Source of the DNA: an archaeon | GTDB taxonomy: Archaea; Nanobdellota; Nanobdellia; Woesearchaeales; GW2011-AR15 | Length of the DNA: 56,116 nucleotides | Direction of reading: 5' to 3' | Assembly: GCA_018671515.1 (NCBI GenBank) | Contig: JABHHN010000037.1 | Location: 1-56,116, forward strand | Shown: positions 35,063 to 42,926 of the stretch, piece after piece | How positions within the stretch are numbered: the stretch's first letter is position 1 | How the letters are laid out: every line of letters starts with the position of its first letter | The notes under the pieces: generated by a model | What the model was told of the DNA's origin: nothing | Databases searched by the model: none | The model's input: only the letters and a program-made list of their open reading frames with translations | Position numbers and translations under genes: made by a program

Positions 35063-35139
35063 TTTTTTGAACCAATTGATAATCTTTTCAATAAATATTG
35101 CTTTTTAGATTATTTTAAAATTGAATTTATAAATTTGGT

Positions 35140-36441
35140 TTAATCAAAAAAATAATGGTTAGTACAATCATTTTGATAAATTAAAGGGAATAAATTACAT
35201 TTCCAAATTCCTTTTTTTGGCTTAGTATTAATATAACTTTCAATTCTATCAATAATACCATTGTAACAATATTTTTGATATTTTGATTCAACATTTTTAC
35301 AATAATTTAATGACATTGTTAAATTAGAATGAGTTAAAATATGGAGTTCTTTTCCAAAACCAAAATGACAGTTTTTAATGAATGTTTTAGGAACAAGATT
35401 GCAATGTTGGTTTATATTCATTTGAGAATTGTTTTCAATTTTTTTTTGAATTATTAATTCACCAAAAATTTCATAACATAGTTCTGTATATTTCTTTGAA
35501 ATATTATTACAATAATTTAAAAGGTTTTCAGTTTTGTTGATATGAATTGTAGATTTAAGGCTTCTTAATAACCCAAATATACATGGTTTTTCGTATTCAG
35601 ATTTTTTACATATTGAAACTTTATCATTTTTAGAACTATATCCAATATATTTTCCATATGCTCTAAAACAATCTTCTTTATTTTCAATTGGAACAAAATT
35701 ACAAAAATTAAGAATTCTATCTTTCATTAAAAGAGCATTATGATTTATACAACTATATGGATGCGCATCATCAGATTTTGTACAAGCTTGTGTTATTTTA
35801 TCAAAATAAATATTTGAATCTGAATTAAGTGTTAATTCATCAGCTATTATATAGAAACATTCTGAACGCCAGGACGGATTTGATATATTTGAGCAAAAAT
35901 CTAAGAAATATGGAAAATATATTTCAACATTGTCAATAAATTTAGGAATTACACTAATTGCTAAATAAAATTGACATTCACCTTGTAACAAATCATTTTC
36001 TAAATTGTTACAACTAATTTCATTTGAATGTTCTAATAATTTAAATTTTTTTATTGCAACATTGATTTGATTATAGAATTTATTATATTTACTATTATTC
36101 TTGAAATATTCAGGTGTACTTAAAAAAGCAAGTATATGAGTTCTATATACTAATCTTTTACACATATATTTGTAATAAGGATTAATTATGTTATCACATT
36201 GGCTATTTTTTAGAAAACAATAATTTTTTTGCTGTTCATTTTTTATATGATCACAAATAGTATTTATATTATTTTGAAACTGAATTGAATTTTTTTTCTC
36301 TTTAAATGGAGTAGTATTTTTGATTGAATATAAACTTAAAAAATTTATAATGATGATAATTATGGTTAATAAAAATAAAATATTAATGAATATTTGGATA
36401 TTTGAATTATTCTTTTTTTTCATTTGAATTTTTTTAATCAA
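35140..36441 (-). CDS. Membrane-anchored protein with eleven Cys-pair repeats
   Basis: A 433-residue protein with one N-terminal helix (~14-38) and a large exported region. It has 22 cysteines arranged as eleven C-x8-11-C pairs, for example CDNIINPYYKYMC, CSNISNPSWRSEC, CNNISKKYTELC, CNLVPKTFIKNC. Each pair is followed by an aromatic residue and, in many, a Gly, with units of ~35-40 residues. The pattern recalls disulfide-braced helical repeats such as Hcp/Sel1-like proteins, but a family match is not certain. It is likely a surface binding scaffold. Confidence 0.58.
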   Translation of the reverse strand: MIKKIQMKKKNNSNIQIFINILFLLTIIIIIINFLSLYSIKNTTPFKEKKNSIQFQNNINTICDHIKNEQQKNYCFLKNSQCDNIINPYYKYMCKRLVYRTHILAFLSTPEYFKNNSKYNKFYNQINVAIKKFKLLEHSNEISCNNLENDLLQGECQFYLAISVIPKFIDNVEIYFPYFLDFCSNISNPSWRSECFYIIADELTLNSDSNIYFDKITQACTKSDDAHPYSCINHNALLMKDRILNFCNFVPIENKEDCFRAYGKYIGYSSKNDKVSICKKSEYEKPCIFGLLRSLKSTIHINKTENLLNYCNNISKKYTELCYEIFGELIIQKKIENNSQMNINQHCNLVPKTFIKNCHFGFGKELHILTHSNLTMSLNYCKNVESKYQKYCYNGIIDRIESYINTKPKKGIWKCNLFPLIYQNDCTNHYFFD

Positions 36442-36458
36442 ATATTAATTTATTATTC

Positions 36459-37082
36459 TTATTTTAGTGATTCAATAGTTGCATTATATATTTCATTTAT
36501 TTTAGGTCTCGCATCAATGTTGATTATATTTCCTTTATTGGTATAATATTCGATAAGTGGGGATGTCTGTTTATTGTATACTTCTAATCTTACTTTTACA
36601 GCGTCTTCCTTATCATCAATTCTTTGAACAAGGTTTTCTCCACATTCGCACTTTCCTTCATTTTCTGGAGGATTGAACATTAGATGATACATTTTTTTAC
36701 ATTCAGGACAAGTTCTTCTTCCAGAAATTCTTTTTACTACTTCTTCATTTTCAAGTTCAAAATTTATTACTTTATCAATATCTTGAATTCCGTCTAAAAA
36801 TTCTGCCTGGTTGATAGTTCTTGGATATCCATCCAATATGTATCCAATATTGCAATCATCTCTTGATAATCTATCTTTTACCATATTATTTGTAACTTCA
36901 TCAGGTACAAGATTTCCTTGGTTCATGAATTTGGCAGCAACTTTTCCAAGCTCAGTATTATTTTTAAGATTTTCTCTAAATATATCTCCTGTTGATATAT
37001 GTAATATATTAAGTTCTTTAGATATTAATTCTGCTTGTGTTCCTTTTCCTGCGCCAGGAGGACCTAAAAAGATAAGTTTCAT
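36459..37082 (-). CDS. adk: Adenylate kinase, bacterial type with Cys4 lid
   Basis: A 207-residue kinase: FLGPPGAGKGTQA (5-17), LHISTGDIFREN, GYILDGYPRTINQA near 80-93. The lid domain has a Cys-x2-Cys (RTCPECKKMYH) and a later CECG, a zinc-binding lid. This long-lid form is the bacterial/eukaryotic type rather than the trimeric archaeal AdkA, and some DPANN archaea carry it. It interconverts ATP, ADP and AMP. A GGTGAT lies 3 nt before the ATG. Confidence 0.93.
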   Translation of the reverse strand: MKLIFLGPPGAGKGTQAELISKELNILHISTGDIFRENLKNNTELGKVAAKFMNQGNLVPDEVTNNMVKDRLSRDDCNIGYILDGYPRTINQAEFLDGIQDIDKVINFELENEEVVKRISGRRTCPECKKMYHLMFNPPENEGKCECGENLVQRIDDKEDAVKVRLEVYNKQTSPLIEYYTNKGNIINIDARPKINEIYNATIESLK

Positions 37083-37085
37083 ATT

Positions 37086-37091
37086 ATCACC
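37086..37091 (-). promoter_or_regulatory. GGTGAT ribosome binding site of adk
   Basis: GGTGAT with a 3-nt spacer (AAT) before the adk ATG, the same motif and arrangement as the HTH regulator at 52133. Confidence 0.5.
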
Positions 37092-37206
37092 AAGAGTTTC
37101 ATAATTTATTATGATTTAAAAAAATTCCTGATTTGGAGAAACTAATTTTAAATTTAATTGAAATCTTGATTTTTTTATGTTTTATTTTTGAATTATCAAT
37201 AATTTA

Positions 37207-37270
37207 CTATAGCATGTGACCTAAAGGTCCCATGCAAGAAATTACAAAGCAGGAACTGATTTGCTATGGC
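37207..37270 (-). repeat. Two-hairpin dispersed element, copy 3
   Basis: On the minus strand it begins GCCATAGCAAA. Hairpin 1 is GCAAA/UUUGU with a U-C mismatch, CA/UG and a GUUCC loop. Hairpin 2 is GCAUG/CAUGC, a G-A mismatch, GACC/GGUC and a UUUA loop. The stems differ from the other copies by paired changes. It ends TGCTATAG and lies in the 234-nt gap between adk and the protease gene. Confidence 0.6.
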
Positions 37271-37316
37271 AAAATATAATGATGAAAAAATAATAAAATA
37301 GATAAAAATTATGTGT

Positions 37317-37904
37317 TTATTTACTTGTAAAATTATTTAGAAACAAGACTTGATCATCATTAAGTTCAGTTCCACCACAATAATTGAACATTATTTCTTC
37401 TTTTTCATCTGAATGTTCCAATCCAAATATATGTCCTAATTCATGTGCTAGAACTGATGCGTCATTACCTTTTGTTTCATCGGAGACAAATAACATATTT
37501 TTTGGAGGGATTGCAAAACCATTAACAGGACCAAGATTATTCATGAAATAAGCATTTAGTTCATTATCATTATTTTTATTTATTTCAAGAATATTTCCAC
37601 TTTCAATGATCTTTTCAATTTCAGGTTGAGATAATATTCTTTCTTTTATTTCTATTACATCAAAATTTATATTTGAATTTCTCCATAAATAATTTACATT
37701 ATTAAACATAATATATACATCATTTTTATCTCTTTCAGTATCAAAATTTCCAAATTGTGATTTTATGATATTTGCAGTTATTGGAATAACTTTTTTTTTA
37801 TTAATATCGAATTTTTTTTGTTTTGTAAGAAATGGTTCAGAATATAATAAGATACAAGTAACCATAAGTATTGAAAAAATAAAGATAAATTTTTCTGATT
37901 TCAT
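37317..37904 (-). CDS. Exported matrixin-like zinc metalloprotease
   Basis: A 195-residue protein with an N-terminal hydrophobic anchor (~5-24). Its active site is HELGHIFGLEH (about 155-165), the extended HExxHxxGxxH zincin site, followed by EEIMFNYCGG, where the Met forms the Met-turn. This is metzincin (M10/M12-like) architecture. It should cleave proteins outside the cell. The mature domain is short (~165 residues) and has no obvious prodomain switch. Confidence 0.8.
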   Translation of the reverse strand: MKSEKFIFIFSILMVTCILLYSEPFLTKQKKFDINKKKVIPITANIIKSQFGNFDTERDKNDVYIMFNNVNYLWRNSNINFDVIEIKERILSQPEIEKIIESGNILEINKNNDNELNAYFMNNLGPVNGFAIPPKNMLFVSDETKGNDASVLAHELGHIFGLEHSDEKEEIMFNYCGGTELNDDQVLFLNNFTSK

Positions 37905-38083
37905 ATCTTAATTCATAATGAGATATCATTAAAATACTTATTGTTGAATCTGTCAAATGTTAGTGATTCAATTAGTTTATGGTTTGGTATAGTGCTATTT
38001 TTATAAATTCTGGTCACTCACATTTTTCCATCTCATATACAACTTCATTTCATCTGTCAAAAAGACAGGTGGTATATAAGATT

Positions 38084-39169
38084 TTAAAATTGATTAAGCA
38101 TCATTTGTTTTTTTCCATTGACAGAAATAAATGGTTTTGCTCTATTTAATCTGATACCTATTTTTTGTAATTCTTCATATTTTGTAATTTTTTCTTTTTT
38201 GGTAGATATATATTTAGCAGATTTAGGACCTATTCCAGGGATTCTTATTAGTTCTTCATAATTAGATTCATTAATATCAATTGGTGAATCAAAATTTTGC
38301 ATTGCTATTGCAAGTTTAGGATCTTGAATTGGTAACATTTCATCATCCATTATAGAATAGAATTCTTTTAGTTTATATCCATAATCTCTCATTAAAAAAT
38401 CAGTATTATAAAGAAAATTTTGTCTTGATATTTTTGTTGCTTTTTCATTTTCTAAAGGTGTTCCTTTGATAGGTTTAAATGCAGAATAATAAACTCTTTT
38501 AGGTTTTAAGTTTTCATATTCCCAATCAACCATCTTTAAAATATCTTTATCTGTTGAAATATTATTGACAATCATCTGAGTTGTATGTCCACTAGATAAA
38601 TTCATCTTTGAAATCCATGCTTGTCTTCTTAATATATCTGTTTTATAATCTTTACATGATGAAAGTTCAGACATGATTGTTTTATTTGGTGATTCAATAT
38701 TGATACTCATCCGGTTTGCTAATTCTGAAGCTTGTTTAATTAATTCATAAGATGTACCTGGAAGAACTTTGAAATGAACATATCCTTTGTAATTGTATTT
38801 ATTTCTTAATATTTTTACAGAATCAATCATTTTTTGAGTGGCCTTATCAGCAGTTCCTGAAACACCAGAACTTAAAAAAAGTCCATCAACATCCATTGTT
38901 TTATTTAGATAATTGAATAATTTTGGTAATTCTTCTTGTTTGTATGCTGTTTTTTTAGTTTTGCAAGAAGTAGAATTTGAACAGTATTTACAATCAAATG
39001 TGCAACTATTGTCAATTAATGTCTTAAATATTTTACAGTTTTTATTTTCTGCCTTTGCATGATATATCCCACCTAGTCCAGAATTGATATTTACTTCACA
39101 GGATTTAGGTCCACATGAATCAAATTTCCCTGCAGTTCCAAGAATTTTTGCCTTTTCTAAAACATCCAT
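38084..39169 (-). CDS. Radical SAM protein with helix-hairpin-helix end (DNA modification/repair type)
   Basis: A 361-residue protein. The cluster motif CTFDCKYC (Cys56, Cys60, Cys63) binds a 4Fe-4S for SAM cleavage. FLSSGVSGTADKATQKM, VHFKVLPGTS and INIESPNKTIM match the family annotated as putative DNA modification/repair radical SAM proteins (TIGR03916). The C-terminal ELIRIPGIGPKSAKYI is a DNA-binding HhH unit. Related genes elsewhere usually neighbour a uracil-DNA glycosylase; none is next to this one. The substrate is unknown. Confidence 0.88.
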   Translation of the reverse strand: MDVLEKAKILGTAGKFDSCGPKSCEVNINSGLGGIYHAKAENKNCKIFKTLIDNSCTFDCKYCSNSTSCKTKKTAYKQEELPKLFNYLNKTMDVDGLFLSSGVSGTADKATQKMIDSVKILRNKYNYKGYVHFKVLPGTSYELIKQASELANRMSINIESPNKTIMSELSSCKDYKTDILRRQAWISKMNLSSGHTTQMIVNNISTDKDILKMVDWEYENLKPKRVYYSAFKPIKGTPLENEKATKISRQNFLYNTDFLMRDYGYKLKEFYSIMDDEMLPIQDPKLAIAMQNFDSPIDINESNYEELIRIPGIGPKSAKYISTKKEKITKYEELQKIGIRLNRAKPFISVNGKKQMMLNQF

Positions 39170-39284
39170 ATTATTTTTTTAGTTTGTTAGTTTAAATATG
39201 ATATGTGGAAAGATGTCTAGTGTGTTAACTCAAAATATTTATTAACATACTAATTATATTTGATATATTATTAATAAAATTAGA

Positions 39285-39803
39285 ATGGAATACACAGACC
39301 AAGAATTTGAAGGAAGAAAGTTTGAAAATATTAATTTTACAGATTTGAGCCTCTTAAATGCATCTTTTACTGATTGTCAATTTGACTCATGTAATTTTTC
39401 TAATACTAAAGTAGATGGATGTAAATTTCAAGATATAAAATTTAAGAACTGTAAATTTATGGGAATAAACTTTTCAAGATTAAACACGTTAATTATGAGT
39501 TTTGATTTTGAAGAATGTTTGATTTCAAATTGTGTTTTTTTAAGATTGGAGATAAAAGAAACTAATTTTAAGGGAAGTCAAATAAAGGACTGTGTTTTTT
39601 CAGAAATTGATTTGACTGGCTCGTGTTTTGAAGAGACAGAACTTATTAGAACTACATTTGACGAAGCAAATCTGATTAAATGTTCTTTTAAAAATGCGAA
39701 GAATTATGATATTGATCCAGCTAAAAATAAAATAAAAAATGCTATATTTTCATTTCCTGAGTGTTTATCTCTTCTAAAAAGTTATGAAATAAATATTGAA
39801 TGA
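39285..39803 (+). CDS. Pentapeptide-repeat protein
   Basis: A 172-residue protein made of A(D/N)LXX-like pentapeptides with Phe or Leu at the centre (FENINFTDLSLLNASF, CKFQDIKFKNCKF, SCFEETELIRTTF). These wind into a right-handed square beta-helix. The many Cys at repeat positions are unusual. Some family members mimic DNA and shield topoisomerase, but most have no known role. It lacks a signal peptide, so it is probably cytoplasmic. Confidence 0.85.
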   Translation: MEYTDQEFEGRKFENINFTDLSLLNASFTDCQFDSCNFSNTKVDGCKFQDIKFKNCKFMGINFSRLNTLIMSFDFEECLISNCVFLRLEIKETNFKGSQIKDCVFSEIDLTGSCFEETELIRTTFDEANLIKCSFKNAKNYDIDPAKNKIKNAIFSFPECLSLLKSYEINIE

Positions 39804-39966
39804 TAATTTTAACTCCATTAACTATATTTCGTAATCTACTTTCAAAATATTTATAAATAACATTAAATATATTCTTTAGACCGGGTGATTTATAATAGTA
39901 AATAGTGATAAATTCAAGAAAATTGATGACAATCTTAAGAATTCATTCTCTAAAATTAAAGAGGAA

Positions 39967-40422
39967 ATGGATGAACATCTAATAACTATTAATGAAAACA
40001 CTCAGGAAGTAGGAATAAATGCAACTTCTATTGAACAACTTAACCTGAAAATGGAAAAATTATATGAAAAACTTGATGAGATTCATATGGCATTGTTTCA
40101 GATGAAAGGAGAGACAATAAACAAGAGTTCATTTGCAAATATCATGCTTACAAATAAGGAACAAGAGATATTTACATCAGTTTATATCCAAAATGGTGAT
40201 TTAGTAGATTACAAAAAACTAGGTAGGTCATTAGGTTATACAGAAATTGATATTGAAAAAATAATAAATTCTCTTATAATCAAAGGAATTCCTGTTATAA
40301 AAAGATACATTGAGGATAATGTATTTGTGACACTTGATTCTGAATTTAGAAATCTACAGGCAAAAGAGAATTTAATTGAAATAAAAGAATCTGTTCTTCA
40401 TGATGTCAGAGAAAGGATTTAA
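39967..40422 (+). CDS. Coiled-coil/winged-helix protein; true start probably upstream
   Basis: A 151-residue protein from the first ATG: N-terminal coiled coil (to ~55), then a C-terminal winged-helix-like part (LTNKEQEIFTSVYI, DYKKLGRSLGYTEIDIEKII, VIKRYIEDNVFVTL). The frame continues upstream without a stop for ~26 codons (VNSDKFKKIDDNLKNSFSKI is good coiled coil). GGTGAT at 39884-39889 precedes an in-frame ATA at 39895 by 5 nt, so the gene may begin there with ATA or a misread ATG. I give the conservative start. It is probably a DNA-binding regulator. Confidence 0.65.
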   Translation: MDEHLITINENTQEVGINATSIEQLNLKMEKLYEKLDEIHMALFQMKGETINKSSFANIMLTNKEQEIFTSVYIQNGDLVDYKKLGRSLGYTEIDIEKIINSLIIKGIPVIKRYIEDNVFVTLDSEFRNLQAKENLIEIKESVLHDVRERI

Positions 40423-40862
40423 TAACCGACTTCTCTAAATTTTTTATTTTTATTTAAAATAACTTCTTTTACATAATCTAAACAGTTATTAGGAATATTA
40501 TCAATTGAAAACCATTGCACATCATCACATTTATGTGGTTCCATATTTGTTGGTTTTCCAATCCATGAATTTGTTTTGAAAAAAAAATCAACTCTTTGTT
40601 CATTTTTATTACTATTCTCATCTTTTTTTCTATAAAGAACTTTGACAAATTCTAAATTTTCTTTTTTTACGATAACACCAACTTCTTCTTCTGTTTCTCT
40701 GATTATTGAATTAGTTACAGATTCATTTTCATCAACATGTCCACTAGGTAATGTGTATTTCCCATCTGCATAACCAGTATTGAATCTACGGATAAGAAGA
40801 ACTTTGTTTTCTTTTTCTAAAATCAAGTATGATGCTGGAATTACTGAATTTCTTTGTTTCAT
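40419..40862 (-). CDS. Nudix hydrolase
   Basis: A 147-residue protein with a full Nudix box (about residues 40-62): GHVDENES, then seven residues, then RETEEEVGV, keeping the G-x5-E-x7-REUxEExGU residues. KVLLIRRFNTGYADGKYTLP precedes it, as in NTP-type pyrophosphatases. It hydrolyses a nucleoside diphosphate linked to another group; the substrate is not predictable. It overlaps the 3' end of the coiled-coil regulator gene by 4 nt. Confidence 0.87.
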   Translation of the reverse strand: MKQRNSVIPASYLILEKENKVLLIRRFNTGYADGKYTLPSGHVDENESVTNSIIRETEEEVGVIVKKENLEFVKVLYRKKDENSNKNEQRVDFFFKTNSWIGKPTNMEPHKCDDVQWFSIDNIPNNCLDYVKEVILNKNKKFREVGY

Positions 40863-40923
40863 AACTTATTGAAATAGATTTTATTTAATAAATGTAATTT
40901 TTTTAATATTTATTTTTGTCATA

Positions 40924-40948
40924 AAAGAGTCAAATAATTTGACTCTTT
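40924..40948. other. Perfect 11-bp palindrome upstream of the MoxR operon
   Basis: AAAGAGTCAAA and TTTGACTCTTT pair with a 3-nt loop (TAA). It lies in the 258-nt gap between the divergent Nudix and BatA-like genes, along with ATTTGTTC/GAACAAAT (40983-41001, loop GTA) and a CACGTG. These could be operator sites or hairpins of a leader; neither is tested. Confidence 0.45.
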
Positions 40949-41120
40949 ACAGTACCATAATAACTATTCACGTGAGAAATTTATTTGTTCGTAGAACAAA
41001 TTATAAGATTAATTATAATGACTAAACTCAAAAATATTCAAACTTATCAAATCTAAATTTTAATTAAAAATACATCCCCAACAATAACTTTTTTAAACCC
41101 CTAAACTAATTTAATTCATC

Positions 41121-42926
41121 ATGGAGGTTTTTGGGTACATTATTGATTTAGCAAATCCTATCGGATGGTATAGTTTTCTATCTTTTATTGTCCTATTTTT
41201 AGTATATTTACTAAAACCAAAACCATTTGAAAAAGTTATTCCATCACTTATGTTTTTAGAAAAAAAAAGAAAGAAACAAAGTGTTGCTTCATTTTTTAAA
41301 AAATTTGTAAAAGATTGGATAATAATATTTCAAATTTTAGTTTTATTATTATTGTGTTTTTCAACATTGAATTTATTTACACATGTAAATATGAAAGTAA
41401 AATCACAAGAAGTTGTTTTTGTAGTTGATGCCTCTGCTTCAATGAATGTAAAAGATTCTGGGAAATTAAGATTTGATAGGGCAATTGATATTGCAGTTTC
41501 TGAAGTAGGAGTAAAAAATTCAGTTGTAATAATTAAAGACACGCCTCAAATTGCAGCAAAATTAGTCAATGGACGAGAAGCAAAGTCTGCACTTAGAAAA
41601 ATTAAATCTACACAAAGTACAACAAATATTTGGGATGCAATGCTTCTTGCAAGTGATATATCTGAAAATAAGAATTCAAAAATAATTGTACTTAGTGATT
41701 TTATAGATACCAACAATAAAGATATTCTAACTGCTAAAGATATTTTGACATCAAAAGGTCATGAAGTTATATTAAATAAAATAGGAGATGAGGCAGATAA
41801 TATTGGAATAATTTCATATCGAATTGAAAATCAAAAACTGATTATGGAGATAAAAAACTTTGGAGGGGAATTATCAAGCTTTTCATTTGATGATACTAAA
41901 TATGAAATACAGCCATATTCAATTGTTACAATTGAAGCTGAAATTAGTGAAGGAAAAAATGAGATTAAAATAAATACAGATGATGATTTTGATGTAGATG
42001 ATAAAATATATTTATTTTCTCCAAAAGAAGAAAATCCAAAAATTTTATTTATAACAAATTCAGATAAAAAATCCTATATTCAAAAGGCAGTAACTTCAAT
42101 TAAAAATATACAGGTTGATTATGCTCAACCACCAATATTAAGTTCTTTAGATTATGATATTTTTATAATTGATAATGTAGATACAGATAAGGTTTTACCT
42201 GCAAATATTGAAGACATAACAAATAAAGTGAAGTTTGGTTCATCTTTAATAATTTCTAATCAGGAAACACTTCATAATATGAATTTTGGTGATCTTTTAC
42301 CATTATCAATAACAGAAGTAAAGGATGGAAATAATCCAATATTAAATTCAGAAGGTATGACTGATTTTTCAGATATAAATTTTGGACAATCTTCAAAATT
42401 CATCAATGCAGAACTTATAGGTGACAATATTGCTAAAATTGCAGAAATACCAACAGGCAGTCCACAGATTACATTAAATAGATATGGAGATGGAACAGTT
42501 TTATTCTATGGGATTTTTGATGAGGAAAATAATTTTAAGCTTTCTCTTGATTATCCTTTGTTTTGGATAACAGTCATTGAAAAATTAAGTAAGGGTCAAT
42601 CATCAGATTTATCAAACCTTAAAACAGGAGATACTATTTTTAGTGAGAATAAAATTAGATCACCAAATGGAGAAAAATATGATAGTTATGTAGTTGCAGA
42701 TAAAGTTGGTTTTTATGAAGCAGGTGATAAGATTTGGGCTGTAAATCTATTGAATCCTGATGAATCAGATATAAATCCTACAAATGACAGAGATTCAGAG
42801 TTTGTTAAAGTATCTGCAAAAAATAAAGCAAGAGTAAAATTAGAATTACTTCCATTCATAATTATTTTGGCAATGATATTTATGTATATAGAATTATTTT
42901 TTATAAAAAGAAGGGGAGATTTATAG
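41121..42926 (+). CDS. BatA-type von Willebrand A membrane protein
   Basis: A 601-residue protein. Residues 10-90 form the BatA N-terminal region with two helices (~15-30, ~66-88). A vWA domain starts at ~97, with MIDAS residues DASAS (103-107), the Thr in STTNIW (~163), and the Asp in LSDF. A mixed-strand region follows (~230-500), with DIFIIDNVD and a GTVLFYGIFD. A final transmembrane helix is at ~577-595. It pairs with the next gene in a MoxR system and should bind metal-dependent partners at the membrane. A TTTTTTAAAC box lies about 33 nt before the ATG. Confidence 0.8.
   Translation: MEVFGYIIDLANPIGWYSFLSFIVLFLVYLLKPKPFEKVIPSLMFLEKKRKKQSVASFFKKFVKDWIIIFQILVLLLLCFSTLNLFTHVNMKVKSQEVVFVVDASASMNVKDSGKLRFDRAIDIAVSEVGVKNSVVIIKDTPQIAAKLVNGREAKSALRKIKSTQSTTNIWDAMLLASDISENKNSKIIVLSDFIDTNNKDILTAKDILTSKGHEVILNKIGDEADNIGIISYRIENQKLIMEIKNFGGELSSFSFDDTKYEIQPYSIVTIEAEISEGKNEIKINTDDDFDVDDKIYLFSPKEENPKILFITNSDKKSYIQKAVTSIKNIQVDYAQPPILSSLDYDIFIIDNVDTDKVLPANIEDITNKVKFGSSLIISNQETLHNMNFGDLLPLSITEVKDGNNPILNSEGMTDFSDINFGQSSKFINAELIGDNIAKIAEIPTGSPQITLNRYGDGTVLFYGIFDEENNFKLSLDYPLFWITVIEKLSKGQSSDLSNLKTGDTIFSENKIRSPNGEKYDSYVVADKVGFYEAGDKIWAVNLLNPDESDINPTNDRDSEFVKVSAKNKARVKLELLPFIIILAMIFMYIELFFIKRRGDL

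Noticed and set aside
38054-38068. CTGTC/GACAG hairpin before the radical SAM stop as a regulatory RNA
   Set aside because: A 5-bp stem with a 5-nt loop is expected by chance in this much sequence and has no repeated context.
39885-39967. Frameshift at the 5' end of the coiled-coil regulator gene
   Set aside because: The GTG at 39885 belongs to the ribosome site and runs into a stop after six codons; the open frame with an ATA start explains the region without a shift.
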